Origin: Hymenobacter terrestris
GTDB taxonomy: Bacteria > Bacteroidota > Bacteroidia > Cytophagales > Hymenobacteraceae
Length of the DNA stretch: 64,000 nucleotides
Direction of reading: 5' to 3'
Assembly (NCBI RefSeq): GCF_013377905.1
Contig: NZ_JABKAV010000017.1
Span: 1-64,000 of the forward strand
A model generated the notes under the pieces. It did not search any database and was not told the DNA's origin. It worked only from the letters and a program-made list of their open reading frames with translations. Position 1 is the stretch's first letter, and each line of letters opens with the position of its first letter. Below are positions 9,184 to 17,229 of this stretch, piece by piece. The position numbers and the translations under genes were made by a program.

Positions 9184-9705
9184 ATGTCCACCTTCGATAT
9201 TTTCCTGCTGATTCCGCTGGGGATCGGGGCCGTGCAGGGCTACCGGCGCGGACTGGTGCTGGAGGTTGCCACGCTGCTGGCGCTGGTGCTGGGGCTGGTG
9301 GGCGGGTTGGCTCTGCTCAACGATGCCATTCCGCTGGTGCGGCACTATGTGGGCGAAGCCTTCGGGCTGCTGCCGCTGGTATCGTTCGTGCTGGTGTTTG
9401 CCGCCATTGGCTGGGGGGTACACCTACTCAGCGGCCTGCTTAAAACGGCCGTGCACCTCACGCCGCTAGGATTTCTCGACAACCTGGGCGGGGCCGTGGG
9501 CGGCATACTGAAATGGGTACTGGGCCTGAGTTTATTGCTCTACGGTGTCGAATCGGCCGGTGTGCCGCTTATTTCGCCCCAGCTGGCCGCCGATTCGCAG
9601 GTGCTGCCCTATGTGCGCGAGGCCACGCCTGCGGCCCTGCAAGTCGTTGGTTTCGCCATGCCTTTCGCCAGCACTCTGCTCACCCGCCTGCGGGAAGTAT
9701 TCTAG
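9184..9705 (+). CDS. CvpA family membrane protein
   Basis: A 173-residue inner-membrane protein of the CvpA family, named after the E. coli protein needed for colicin V production. The start, TFDIFLLIPLGIGAVQGYRRG, is the family signature: a first helix followed by the G-x-x-x-G-x-R-RG turn. Four hydrophobic segments are visible (about residues 4-20, 25-47, 58-80 and 100-125). Its biochemical role is unclear across bacteria; links to envelope homeostasis come from other species. Nothing nearby narrows it. Confidence 0.9.
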   Translation: MSTFDIFLLIPLGIGAVQGYRRGLVLEVATLLALVLGLVGGLALLNDAIPLVRHYVGEAFGLLPLVSFVLVFAAIGWGVHLLSGLLKTAVHLTPLGFLDNLGGAVGGILKWVLGLSLLLYGVESAGVPLISPQLAADSQVLPYVREATPAALQVVGFAMPFASTLLTRLREVF

Positions 9706-9813
9706 GTTTAAGCTTGATGTTTGGGGGATAATACTTAAGCCGTTCAAGCGGAATTCAGCCTTTTTGGAGCGGCCAAATCTCTACTTGTCAAGCACTAAGC
9801 ACTGATCAAAAAG

Positions 9814-10428
9814 ATGCGCCTGTTGCTACTCGACAACTTCGACTCTTTCACCTACAACCTGCTCGACTATTTGCGGCAGCTGGGGTGCGAGGTACTGGTG
9901 CGCCGCAACGATGTGCCGCTGGCCGAGTTGGTGGCCCTAGCCCCCGAGGCCGTGGTGTTGTCGCCGGGGCCGGGTACACCGGCGGGGGCGGGCAATCTGC
10001 TGGCCGTTATCGAGGAGTTTCATCAGCGGCTGCCGATGCTGGGCGTATGCCTGGGTCATCAGGCGCTGGGCCAGTTTTTCGGGGCCGAAGTGGTGCGTGG
10101 TGCGCGGCCCATGCACGGCAAGGTGTCAGACGTTATTTGGACCGTGCCCGACATGCTCTGGGCAGGCTTGCCGGCCCGCATGGCCGTTACGCGCTACCAC
10201 TCGCTGGCCGTGCGCGGGCTGCCGCCGGTGTTAGAGGCGTTGGCCGTTACCACTGATGCCAGTGCCGAAATCATGGCCCTGCGCCATCGTAGCTTACCTT
10301 TGCACGGCGTACAGTTCCATCCCGAGGCCCTGCTTACCACCCACGGGTTGGAAATGCTCGGCAATTGGGTGCAGAGTTGTATCATTGCAACTACCGCCCC
10401 GGCCCCGCCGGCCGGTTTATTAGGCTAG
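9814..10428 (+). CDS. pabA: Anthranilate/aminodeoxychorismate synthase component II
   Basis: A class I glutamine amidotransferase that supplies ammonia to the chorismate-using component of folate (PabB) or tryptophan (TrpE) synthesis. The catalytic triad is visible: Cys79 in GVCLGHQ, and His169 and Glu171 in VQFHPEALLT. The oxyanion strand is LSPGPGTP. At 204 residues it is a normal stand-alone subunit. No trpE, pabB or other trp gene is nearby, so the choice between PabA and TrpG (or a dual role) cannot be made from context. It ends 6 bases before the next hydrolase gene. Confidence 0.93.
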   Translation: MRLLLLDNFDSFTYNLLDYLRQLGCEVLVRRNDVPLAELVALAPEAVVLSPGPGTPAGAGNLLAVIEEFHQRLPMLGVCLGHQALGQFFGAEVVRGARPMHGKVSDVIWTVPDMLWAGLPARMAVTRYHSLAVRGLPPVLEALAVTTDASAEIMALRHRSLPLHGVQFHPEALLTTHGLEMLGNWVQSCIIATTAPAPPAGLLG

Positions 10429-10434
10429 TGAAAG

Positions 10435-11208
10435 ATGACGTTGCGGATTCAGGAGAAAAGCGAGTTTCGGTACGTAGATGAAGGCACCGGCGAGGTGCTG
10501 TTGCTGCTGCATGGCCTGTTTGGGGCGCTCAGCAACTGGGAAGATGTTATTACCGAGTTCAGGACCCGCTACCGTGTCGTTATTCCGCTACTGCCCATCT
10601 ACGATATGCCCCTGCTGAAGGCCGGTGTGCCGGGACTGGTGAGCTTCGTAGAGGAGTTTCTGGCCGAAATTGGTTTGCAGGAACCCTGCACGGTGTTGGG
10701 CAACTCGCTGGGCGGCCACATTGCGCTGGTGTACGCGCTGCAGAACCCGACCCGCGTGGCCCGGCTGGTGCTCACCGGCAGCAGTGGCCTTTTCGAGGAC
10801 GGCATGGGCGGCTCGTTCCCAAAGCGCGGTAATTATGCCTACGTGGAGGAAAAAGTGGCCTACACCTTCTACGACCCCACCGTGGCTACCCGCGAGTTGG
10901 TCGATGAGGTGTTCAGTGTCACCAACTCCAACGCAAAATGCCTGCGCATCATCAGCATTGCCCGCTCGGCTCAGCGGCATAATCTGTCCAAGGAGCTGAG
11001 CCGCATAAAAGCGCCCACACTGCTCGTTTGGGGCCTCAACGATACTATTACGCCTCCCGTAGTGGGGCACGAGTTCCACCGGCTATTGCCCAACTCCGAG
11101 CTGCGCTTTCTCGACCATTGCGGCCACGCCCCCATGATGGAGCGTCCCGCCGAGTTCAACAGGCTACTCATGGGCTTTTTGCAAACCACTGGCCGCCAAG
11201 CTTCGTAG
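10435..11208 (+). CDS. alpha/beta-hydrolase
   Basis: A 257-residue alpha/beta-hydrolase with oxyanion-hole segment LLLHGLFGALSNW, nucleophile elbow GNSLGGH (Ser near residue 86), acid residue likely in LLVWGLNDTITPP, and catalytic His in DHCGHAPMMERP. It resembles the C-C bond hydrolase and haloperoxidase-like group in overall shape, but no substrate can be named. It follows the amidotransferase gene after 6 bases and is probably in the same transcript. It is distinct from the hydrolase at 862-1641 (different lid region). Confidence 0.9.
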   Translation: MTLRIQEKSEFRYVDEGTGEVLLLLHGLFGALSNWEDVITEFRTRYRVVIPLLPIYDMPLLKAGVPGLVSFVEEFLAEIGLQEPCTVLGNSLGGHIALVYALQNPTRVARLVLTGSSGLFEDGMGGSFPKRGNYAYVEEKVAYTFYDPTVATRELVDEVFSVTNSNAKCLRIISIARSAQRHNLSKELSRIKAPTLLVWGLNDTITPPVVGHEFHRLLPNSELRFLDHCGHAPMMERPAEFNRLLMGFLQTTGRQAS

Positions 11209-11384
11209 CTTCTTAACTGGCCGCCAGGGTTTATGCAACCACTGGCCGGTTGGGTGGCTCTTTGTTTTTGATAAGAAGTGTCTTATCTAGCGTACATAGC
11301 GTAGGCCCCGGCGAGGCCGCGCAAACCTTCGGCCGGGCACCGGGCTTATACGGCCGGCGCCTGCCCTGCTTTACTGCTCTGCTC

Positions 11385-12071
11385 ATGAACTCCATCCTCG
11401 CCGAAGAACTACTGAACCCGCTGGTGCCGCCGCTCAAGGTGACGGACACTACGGAGAAGGCCGCCCGCTGGCTGGAGGAATTCCACGTGGGCCAACTGCC
11501 GGTACTCGACGAACGTCTCTACCGGGGACTCGTCACCGAGTCGGATCTGCTAGACCAGGAAAGCGAGGGTGGTGAGGAACGCCTGCTCGGTAGCCTGCAG
11601 TTGCAGTACGCCGATGTGCACGTGCAGCACGACCAGCACTTCTACAACATCATCGAGCTGGCGGTGCAGAACAACATCCAGCTCGTGCCCGTGCTCGACG
11701 ACCAGCGCGAATACTTGGGCGTGGTAACGGTGAGCGATACGCTGGCCGCTTTTGGTAAGGTGCCGGCTTCCAGCGGGCAGCTGGGTATTCTGGTGCTTTC
11801 GATGGAGGAGCGCGACTATTCGCTCACGCAAATCAGCCGCTACGTAGAGGAAAACGACGCTAAAATCCTCAGCGCCCATGTGGCCCAGGACGAGCACGAC
11901 CCCTACCGCATCCGCCTCACACTCAAGATAAACACGCCTAACCTAGCCCGTATTATAGCTACGCTGGAGCGGTTCAACTACTCCATCACGGCCCAGTTCA
12001 GCGGGGCCGGGGAGCCCGATGAGGACGAACAGCAGCGCTACGATGCCCTGTTGCGCTACCTGAACGTCTGA
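11385..12071 (+). CDS. CBS-pair protein with C-terminal ACT-like domain (AcuB-like)
   Basis: A 228-residue cytosolic protein. The first half is a tandem CBS pair (about residues 12-128), with typical strands VGQLPVLDERLYRGLVTESDLL and NIQLVPVLDDQREYLGVVTVSD; such pairs bind adenine nucleotides. The second half (about 132-215) runs GQLGILVLSMEERDYSLTQISRYVEEN..., the pattern of an ACT-type ligand-binding domain. The CBS-ACT order is that of AcuB-like proteins; target unknown. The frame opens earlier on TTG at 11250, but the ATG at 11385 starts at the first conserved residue. It ends 14 bases before the Omp85-like gene, suggesting joint transcription. Confidence 0.88.
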   Translation: MNSILAEELLNPLVPPLKVTDTTEKAARWLEEFHVGQLPVLDERLYRGLVTESDLLDQESEGGEERLLGSLQLQYADVHVQHDQHFYNIIELAVQNNIQLVPVLDDQREYLGVVTVSDTLAAFGKVPASSGQLGILVLSMEERDYSLTQISRYVEENDAKILSAHVAQDEHDPYRIRLTLKINTPNLARIIATLERFNYSITAQFSGAGEPDEDEQQRYDALLRYLNV

Positions 12072-12085
12072 GCCGGCTGATACGG

Positions 12086-13567
12086 GTGCTGATTACGCTG
12101 CTGTTGCTATGGTTGAGCGGGCTGCCCGGCTCGGCTGCCCCGCGCATTCCGGCGGGCCCTGCTCCGGCCGCTTCGCTGCTGGCCGCCCCGCTCTCCGACA
12201 CGCTCCGCCGCGCAGGTCCCGATAGCCTTGTGCAGGCCCAATGCCCTGGCTACGACCGGCTGCGGGTGGGTCGGGTGCTGTTTGCCGGTAATCAGGTAAC
12301 TAAAGAAGTGGTGCTGCGGGCCGAGCTCGACTTCACCGAGGGCGACACGCTGAGTGCTGCTACCCTGGCCCGCAGCCTCGAACTCAACCGTCGCCGCCTG
12401 TTCAATCTGCAGTTGTTTCACCAAGTATTGGTGAAGGCCGTGTGCCGCGAGGGCGAGCTAACCGTGCTCTACAGCTTTCAGGAGCGCTGGTACCTTTTCC
12501 CTGTTCCCATCTTCTCGCTGGCCGACCGCAACTTCGCATCGTGGCGCGAACGCCCCGACCGTTGGCAGCGGGTTGATTATGGTCTGCACGTAGTGCGCCG
12601 CAACTTTCGGGGGCGCAACGAGCAGCTGTTAACTAATCTGCAGCTGGGTTTCAACCGCAAGTATGAGCTGTTCTATGAGGCTCCTGGCTACGGACGCCGC
12701 CGCCGGGTGGGCTTCGGGGCCGGCTATTCCTACTACCGTGCCCGCGCCCTCGACTACGCTACCCTCAACGACCGCCTCCGCAACCTGCGCCAGGAGGAAG
12801 GGTTTCCCATCGAGCGCCAATATGCCACCGTGGGCCTGCGCTGGCGCCGCACTGTGCAGTTGCTGGCCGCCCTCGACGGCTCCTACCACCGCGAGCAGGT
12901 TTCCGATTCAGTCCTCTACTACAACCCGCGCTACTTTCTCAACGGCCCACGGCGCGAGTACTTCGAACTCAACCTGACCACCACAATCAACCGCCGCAAC
13001 ACCTTTGCCTATCCACTCACCGGCCAGTATGCCCAATTGCAGGTTGGCTACCGCTCCTTCCTAGATAGTTATACACCCGGCAGCCTCACACTACGGGGCC
13101 GCTACGCCCGCTATGTAGCTTTGGGCGGGCCGTTCTACTATTCTGTGGGTGCCACCGGGCAGCTGCGGGTGGCCCGCGCCCTGGCCTACCCCGACAACCG
13201 CGCTTTGGGCTATGACTTACTCGTGCGCGGCTATGATGCCTACGCCGTGGAAGGCCGCCGGCTCGGCTTACTGCAGCAGGGCCTTTCGCTCCGCCTGTTG
13301 GATTTGGGAAAGATCCGGCTCAATGGCGTACCCAGCAGCCGCTTCAATAGCATTCCGCTGGTGTTTTATTTAAATACCTTTGCCGATGTGGGCTACGTCG
13401 GGCAAAAGGCTGCGCCAGCTACCAACCAGTTACCCAACCGCCTGCTGGCATCGGCCGGTGTCGGCCTGCACCTAGTCACGTACTATGATTGGGTGTTTAC
13501 GCTCGAGTACGCCCGTACCCGCGAGCAGCAGGGCGGCGTTTTCTTCCGCACCCAGTTTCCTATCTGA
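12086..13567 (+). CDS. Short Omp85-family outer-membrane protein with POTRA domain
   Basis: A 493-residue secreted protein starting on GTG, the only sensible start given the stop of the previous gene 14 bases upstream. A signal peptide (LITLLLLWLSGLPGSAA) is followed by one POTRA-like domain (about residues 60-140: RVGRVLFAGNQVTKEVVLRAELDF...) and then a long region rich in alternating aromatic strands (YELFYEAPGYGRRRRVGFGAGYSYY), ending in an aromatic-rich barrel with FRTQFPI at the C terminus. This matches Omp85/TamA-like proteins rather than full BamA, which is at 17230. It probably inserts or exports a subset of outer-membrane substrates; this is inferred. It opens the envelope gene block with nadK, DUF6089, uppS and bamA. 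Confidence 0.82.
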   Translation: MLITLLLLWLSGLPGSAAPRIPAGPAPAASLLAAPLSDTLRRAGPDSLVQAQCPGYDRLRVGRVLFAGNQVTKEVVLRAELDFTEGDTLSAATLARSLELNRRRLFNLQLFHQVLVKAVCREGELTVLYSFQERWYLFPVPIFSLADRNFASWRERPDRWQRVDYGLHVVRRNFRGRNEQLLTNLQLGFNRKYELFYEAPGYGRRRRVGFGAGYSYYRARALDYATLNDRLRNLRQEEGFPIERQYATVGLRWRRTVQLLAALDGSYHREQVSDSVLYYNPRYFLNGPRREYFELNLTTTINRRNTFAYPLTGQYAQLQVGYRSFLDSYTPGSLTLRGRYARYVALGGPFYYSVGATGQLRVARALAYPDNRALGYDLLVRGYDAYAVEGRRLGLLQQGLSLRLLDLGKIRLNGVPSSRFNSIPLVFYLNTFADVGYVGQKAAPATNQLPNRLLASAGVGLHLVTYYDWVFTLEYARTREQQGGVFFRTQFPI

Positions 13568-13604
13568 TGCAACCGGTTAAAGCCGCTCACGCTATCTTGT
13601 CAAC

Positions 13605-14498
13605 ATGAAAATAGCTATTCTGGGCAAGCCGTTCGCCGAGCAGCAGGCTCCTGTACTGCAAGCGTTGCTCGACGATTTGCTGCGTCGACAGGCTGAGGTT
13701 TGCATCGAGCACAGCTTCCACGAGTACCTCAGTCAGTACGTAACCATCCCCGAAGGCATGAGTTGTTTCGGCCGTACCGACTCGCTCGCCGGCTGCCGCT
13801 TTGTGCTCAGCATCGGCGGCGACGGTACGCTGCTTGACACCGTTACTTATGTAGGGGCGCTGCAAATTCCGATTCTGGGCATCAACACCGGCCGGCTGGG
13901 TTTTTTGGCCACCATTTCGCCCGAAACTATTCTGCCAGCCATTGATGCTCTGTACAAGGGCCACTTCGTGCTCGAAGAGCGCAGCCTCATCCGGGTTGAT
14001 ACTGACCCCGACACGTTCGGTGACATCAATTTCGGCCTCAACGAGTTCAGCATTCTCAAGCGCGACAGCTCGTCGATGATTGTCGTGCACACCTATATTG
14101 ATGGCGAATATTTGAACTCCTACTGGGCCGATGGCCTGATTGTGGCCACGCCTACCGGATCAACGGGCTACTCGCTTAGTTGCGGCGGCCCGGTAATGCT
14201 ACCCCAAACGAACAATTTTGTTATCGCTCCCGTATGCCCTCACAATCTGAATGTACGACCTCTAATTGTGCCCGACCGGAGCGTAATTTCCTTCGAGATT
14301 GAAGGAAGAAGCAACAATTTCTTATTGTCGCTCGATTCCCGTTCCCGCACCGTCGAAGCTGGTATTCAGGTCGCTGTTCGTCGGGAAAACTTCAACGCTC
14401 AGCTAGTCAAACTCAATCAGGTCAACTTCCTTAGTACCTTGCGCAGCAAATTGAACTGGGGACTAGATCGGAGAAATCCTGCTGACGTGTCGATTTAA
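13605..14498 (+). CDS. nadK: NAD kinase NadK
   Basis: NadK phosphorylates NAD to NADP using ATP or polyphosphate. The family motif GGDGTLLD (residues 71-78) and the NAD-binding loop TPTGSTGYSLSCGGP (about 184-198) are intact. The length (297) is normal. The start ATG at 13605 gives KIAILGKPF, the usual N terminus in this phylum. In Bacteroidota the gene is often followed by DUF6089 and uppS, as here. The last codons and downstream bases are AT-rich, in contrast with the body of the gene. Confidence 0.97.
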   Translation: MKIAILGKPFAEQQAPVLQALLDDLLRRQAEVCIEHSFHEYLSQYVTIPEGMSCFGRTDSLAGCRFVLSIGGDGTLLDTVTYVGALQIPILGINTGRLGFLATISPETILPAIDALYKGHFVLEERSLIRVDTDPDTFGDINFGLNEFSILKRDSSSMIVVHTYIDGEYLNSYWADGLIVATPTGSTGYSLSCGGPVMLPQTNNFVIAPVCPHNLNVRPLIVPDRSVISFEIEGRSNNFLLSLDSRSRTVEAGIQVAVRRENFNAQLVKLNQVNFLSTLRSKLNWGLDRRNPADVSI

Positions 14499-14540
14499 TC
14501 CTTTTTTTGGACATTTCTTTTTTTAGTTCCTACGAAGCAT

Positions 14541-14548
14541 TACTTTTG
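14541..14548 (+). promoter_or_regulatory. Candidate -7 box for the DUF6089 gene
   Basis: TACTTTTG fits TAnnTTTG and is 74 bases before the ATG at 14623, in an AT-rich gap. A T-rich tract, without a clear TTTG, occupies the -33 position. Confidence 0.45.
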
Positions 14549-14622
14549 TCTTCGGCTGAAACTGTGGTTTTTACACTTTCAGCTCCCTCCCCGGAAACGA
14601 TATTTTTAAATAACGCCAGAGT

Positions 14623-15504
14623 ATGAAACAGTTTTTCGCCCTTACCGCCGCCCCGCTGTTGGCCCTCACGATGCTGGCATCGGAGGCCGATGCGCAGCAA
14701 TTCAGCAAGCGCAAGCAGTATAACACGGTTGGTGTGTCGCTGAATGCCATGAACTACTTCGGCGACATTACGCCGAAGCCAAGCATTCCCAGCTTCCGTG
14801 CCGGTGCTACCCGCCCTAACATAGGGCTGAACCTTACCCACCGCTTTACGCCCCGGATATCGGCCCGCGCCTCGCTCTCGTATGGCCGTATTACAGGAGA
14901 CGACGCCAAAGCCGCTGATCAGAACGATGGGGACGCCAAGTACCGTTACAATCGGAACATGAACTTCCGTAACGACATCTTTGAATTGGCCGGCGTAGGT
15001 ATATTCGACTTAGTCGAAAACCGGAATAACTATATCAAGCGTCCTGACTTTGTTCCTTATCTGTTTGGTGGTGTAGGTGTTATCCGCCATAACCCCAAAG
15101 GTGAGAATCAGACAGGCAATATAGTCGCTCTGCAACCGTTGAGGACGGAAGGACAATCGAGTGGGTATAGCCTCACGCAGTTTGTCATTCCTTTCGGTGC
15201 TGGTGCCCGCTACAAGCTCAATAAGAGTTTTGATATCGGCTTAGAGTTGGGCTTCCGCAAGACATTCACTGATTACCTGGATGACGTAAGCACCAACTAC
15301 GTTGCCGACCGTTCTTTGCTCGGTTCAGATGATGCTAAATATTTTGGCTGGGATGTCACCCGTGAACTAGCTGGCACTTATACCGAGGCTCAGCAGGCAA
15401 ATGGTCAGCGAGGTAAGAGCAACGAAAAAGATTGGTACACCACGTTGGGTGTCTCGGTAAATTATATACTTGCACCGCGGGTTCGTAACCCTAAATTCCG
15501 GTAG
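14623..15504 (+). CDS. DUF6089 family outer-membrane beta-barrel protein
   Basis: A 293-residue exported protein: signal peptide KQFFALTAAPLLALTMLASEADA with cleavage likely before QQF, then a small beta-barrel pattern of alternating aromatic and small residues. The start of the mature part (YNTVGVSLNAMNYFGDITP) and the later VPYLFGGVGVIRHNPKG and DIGLELGFRKTFTDYLDDVS are the hallmarks of DUF6089 proteins, which in Bacteroidota lie between nadK and uppS. Function is unknown; an outer-membrane location is inferred. The neighbour at 15549 is a divergent paralogue sharing the ...GFRKTFTDxLDD-type strand. Confidence 0.88.
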   Translation: MKQFFALTAAPLLALTMLASEADAQQFSKRKQYNTVGVSLNAMNYFGDITPKPSIPSFRAGATRPNIGLNLTHRFTPRISARASLSYGRITGDDAKAADQNDGDAKYRYNRNMNFRNDIFELAGVGIFDLVENRNNYIKRPDFVPYLFGGVGVIRHNPKGENQTGNIVALQPLRTEGQSSGYSLTQFVIPFGAGARYKLNKSFDIGLELGFRKTFTDYLDDVSTNYVADRSLLGSDDAKYFGWDVTRELAGTYTEAQQANGQRGKSNEKDWYTTLGVSVNYILAPRVRNPKFR

Positions 15505-15548
15505 CCATTCTTACTGGCTGTCGTATTACTCAACTGCCAGTCAGTCTA

Positions 15549-16319
15549 ATGATGAAAGTAACTTCTCTTGAAACGCTCCTTATCGGCCTTGGGTCGGTAG
15601 GGAGTGTTTTTTTTGGCGGTATCGTAAAAGCGCAGGTTCCCGGAGCCCAGACGACCAGTGAAATTGGGCTGGGTGCAGGTGGGCTTGTGTATAAAGGTGA
15701 GCTTGCCCCACACTACCAGTTCCGTAACAACCGCCCTGCTATAACGGCCTTTTACCGTCGCGACCTTTCGGGTGCGGTAACTGCCCGGGCTGCAATAATG
15801 GGTGGTATGCTACGTGCCGATGACCGCAATGTGCGTGGGCTCAACGGAAATCAGCTGCCACTATCGGCCTACCGCGACGCCCACCTGAAGGGTAATTTGC
15901 TGGAACTCTCGGGTGGCATCGAATATAATTTCTTCGATTTCCATGACCGGCTTGATAAGGTCCACTTTACGCCCTATGTATTTATAGGTTTGGCGGGCTT
16001 CTACGCTAATACGGAGGTAGAGAGCAACGCTTTTCCAGAATTGGATAAGAAAGGAAGCACGCTCAGTCTGGCCGTGCCGGTGGGGGTTGGGTTCAAGTAT
16101 GCGCTTTCGAGGCACTGGAACTTAGGATTGGAAGTGGGTGCCCGCAAGACCTTTACCGATAACTTGGACCATATCGACGGCAAAAGTCGTGGGCAGACCG
16201 ATAGGATAGGCAACCCGAATGACCAGGACTGGTATTTCTACAATGGGTTGAGTATTTCGTATACTTTCTATAAAATCCACTGCCCTGACAAACGTGACGA
16301 CAAGGTGAAGATGAAGTAG
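15549..16319 (+). CDS. DUF6089 family outer-membrane beta-barrel protein (second copy)
   Basis: A 256-residue paralogue of the preceding gene. It has a hydrophobic leader ending AQVPGAQ, then the family pattern SEIGLGAGGLVYKGELAP, FTPYVFIGLAGFYANTE and NLGLEVGARKTFTDNLDHIDG, and ends DWYFYNGLSISYTFYKIHCP. The conserved KTFTDxLD strand near residue 205 matches KTFTDYLDD in the first copy. Two adjacent ATG codons open the frame; the first (15549) is reported. It is 44 bases downstream of the first copy, probably co-transcribed, and precedes uppS. Function unknown. Confidence 0.85.
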   Translation: MMKVTSLETLLIGLGSVGSVFFGGIVKAQVPGAQTTSEIGLGAGGLVYKGELAPHYQFRNNRPAITAFYRRDLSGAVTARAAIMGGMLRADDRNVRGLNGNQLPLSAYRDAHLKGNLLELSGGIEYNFFDFHDRLDKVHFTPYVFIGLAGFYANTEVESNAFPELDKKGSTLSLAVPVGVGFKYALSRHWNLGLEVGARKTFTDNLDHIDGKSRGQTDRIGNPNDQDWYFYNGLSISYTFYKIHCPDKRDDKVKMK

Positions 16320-16476
16320 CCCTGAAGGGCTATTAAGCCTATCGGTCTGCTCGGCCTCCGCTACATATCGTGGTGGGGGCCGTTGGTTGTTGGGGGGAAG
16401 GGGTGACAGTCAGTATTCCGGGACAAGTAATGCAACCATTTACGTAACTTGCGACCTCTTTACGCAAAAAGCGCCA

Positions 16477-17223
16477 ATGGCCGTCCGGTCCGAAATTGAT
16501 TCTCAAAATATTCCCGCGCACGTTGCCATAATTATGGATGGCAACGGCCGTTGGGCTAAGCAGAAGGGTGGCTTACGCATCTTCGGCCACCAGAGTGCCA
16601 TTACGGCAGTTCGGGAAACGGTGGAAGGTGCGGCCGAAGCCGGCGTGCGCTACCTGACGCTTTATGCTTTTTCGACCGAAAATTGGGCGCGCCCGGCCAT
16701 CGAAGTGACGGCCCTGATGCAACTGCTGGTACATACCATCCGCAAGGAAACGCCTACACTGCTTAAAAATAGCATCCGGTTGCAAGCCATTGGTCAGATT
16801 GACAACCTGCCGGCTTCGTGCCAGAAAGAACTGGCTGAGGCGATGGAGTTGACCAAGGACGGTAACCGCATGACGTTGGTGCTAGCCCTCAGCTACAGCG
16901 GCCGCTGGGACCTGGCTCAGGCCAGCCGCCGTATTGCTACGGAGGTAGCGGCCGGGCGGCTCCAACCTGAGCAGGTAACCGAGTCAACCGTAGCTGGTTA
17001 TCTTTCCACGGCTGGCATTCCCGACCCCGAACTGCTCATCCGCACCAGTGGCGAGCAGCGCATAAGTAATTTCCTGTTGTGGCAACTGGCCTATACGGAA
17101 CTGTTCATTACCGATTTGCTCTGGCCCGATTTCCGGCGCCAGCACCTTTATGATGCCCTGCGGGCCTACCAACAGCGGGAGCGTCGGTTCGGTAAAACCA
17201 GTGAGCAGCTAACCGTTTCGTAA
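16477..17223 (+). CDS. uppS: Isoprenyl transferase UppS
   Basis: Undecaprenyl diphosphate synthase (cis-prenyltransferase) adds isopentenyl units in cis to farnesyl diphosphate, giving the C55 lipid carrier for peptidoglycan and other glycans. The 248-residue protein has the catalytic Asp21 in IIMDGNGRWAK, the segment LYAFSTENWARP, and the C-terminal LLIRTSGEQRISNFLLWQ and WPDFRR motifs. The frame is open for 30 codons upstream, but the conserved N terminus places the start at the ATG of 16477. It ends 6 bases before bamA, a pairing typical of this phylum and sensible for envelope synthesis. Confidence 0.97.
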   Translation: MAVRSEIDSQNIPAHVAIIMDGNGRWAKQKGGLRIFGHQSAITAVRETVEGAAEAGVRYLTLYAFSTENWARPAIEVTALMQLLVHTIRKETPTLLKNSIRLQAIGQIDNLPASCQKELAEAMELTKDGNRMTLVLALSYSGRWDLAQASRRIATEVAAGRLQPEQVTESTVAGYLSTAGIPDPELLIRTSGEQRISNFLLWQLAYTELFITDLLWPDFRRQHLYDALRAYQQRERRFGKTSEQLTVS

Positions 17224-17229
17224 TCGAAG

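Noticed and set aside
9028..9423. A minus-strand frame through the family A repeat and the start of cvpA
   Set aside because: It reads across a palindrome and antisense to a certain gene.
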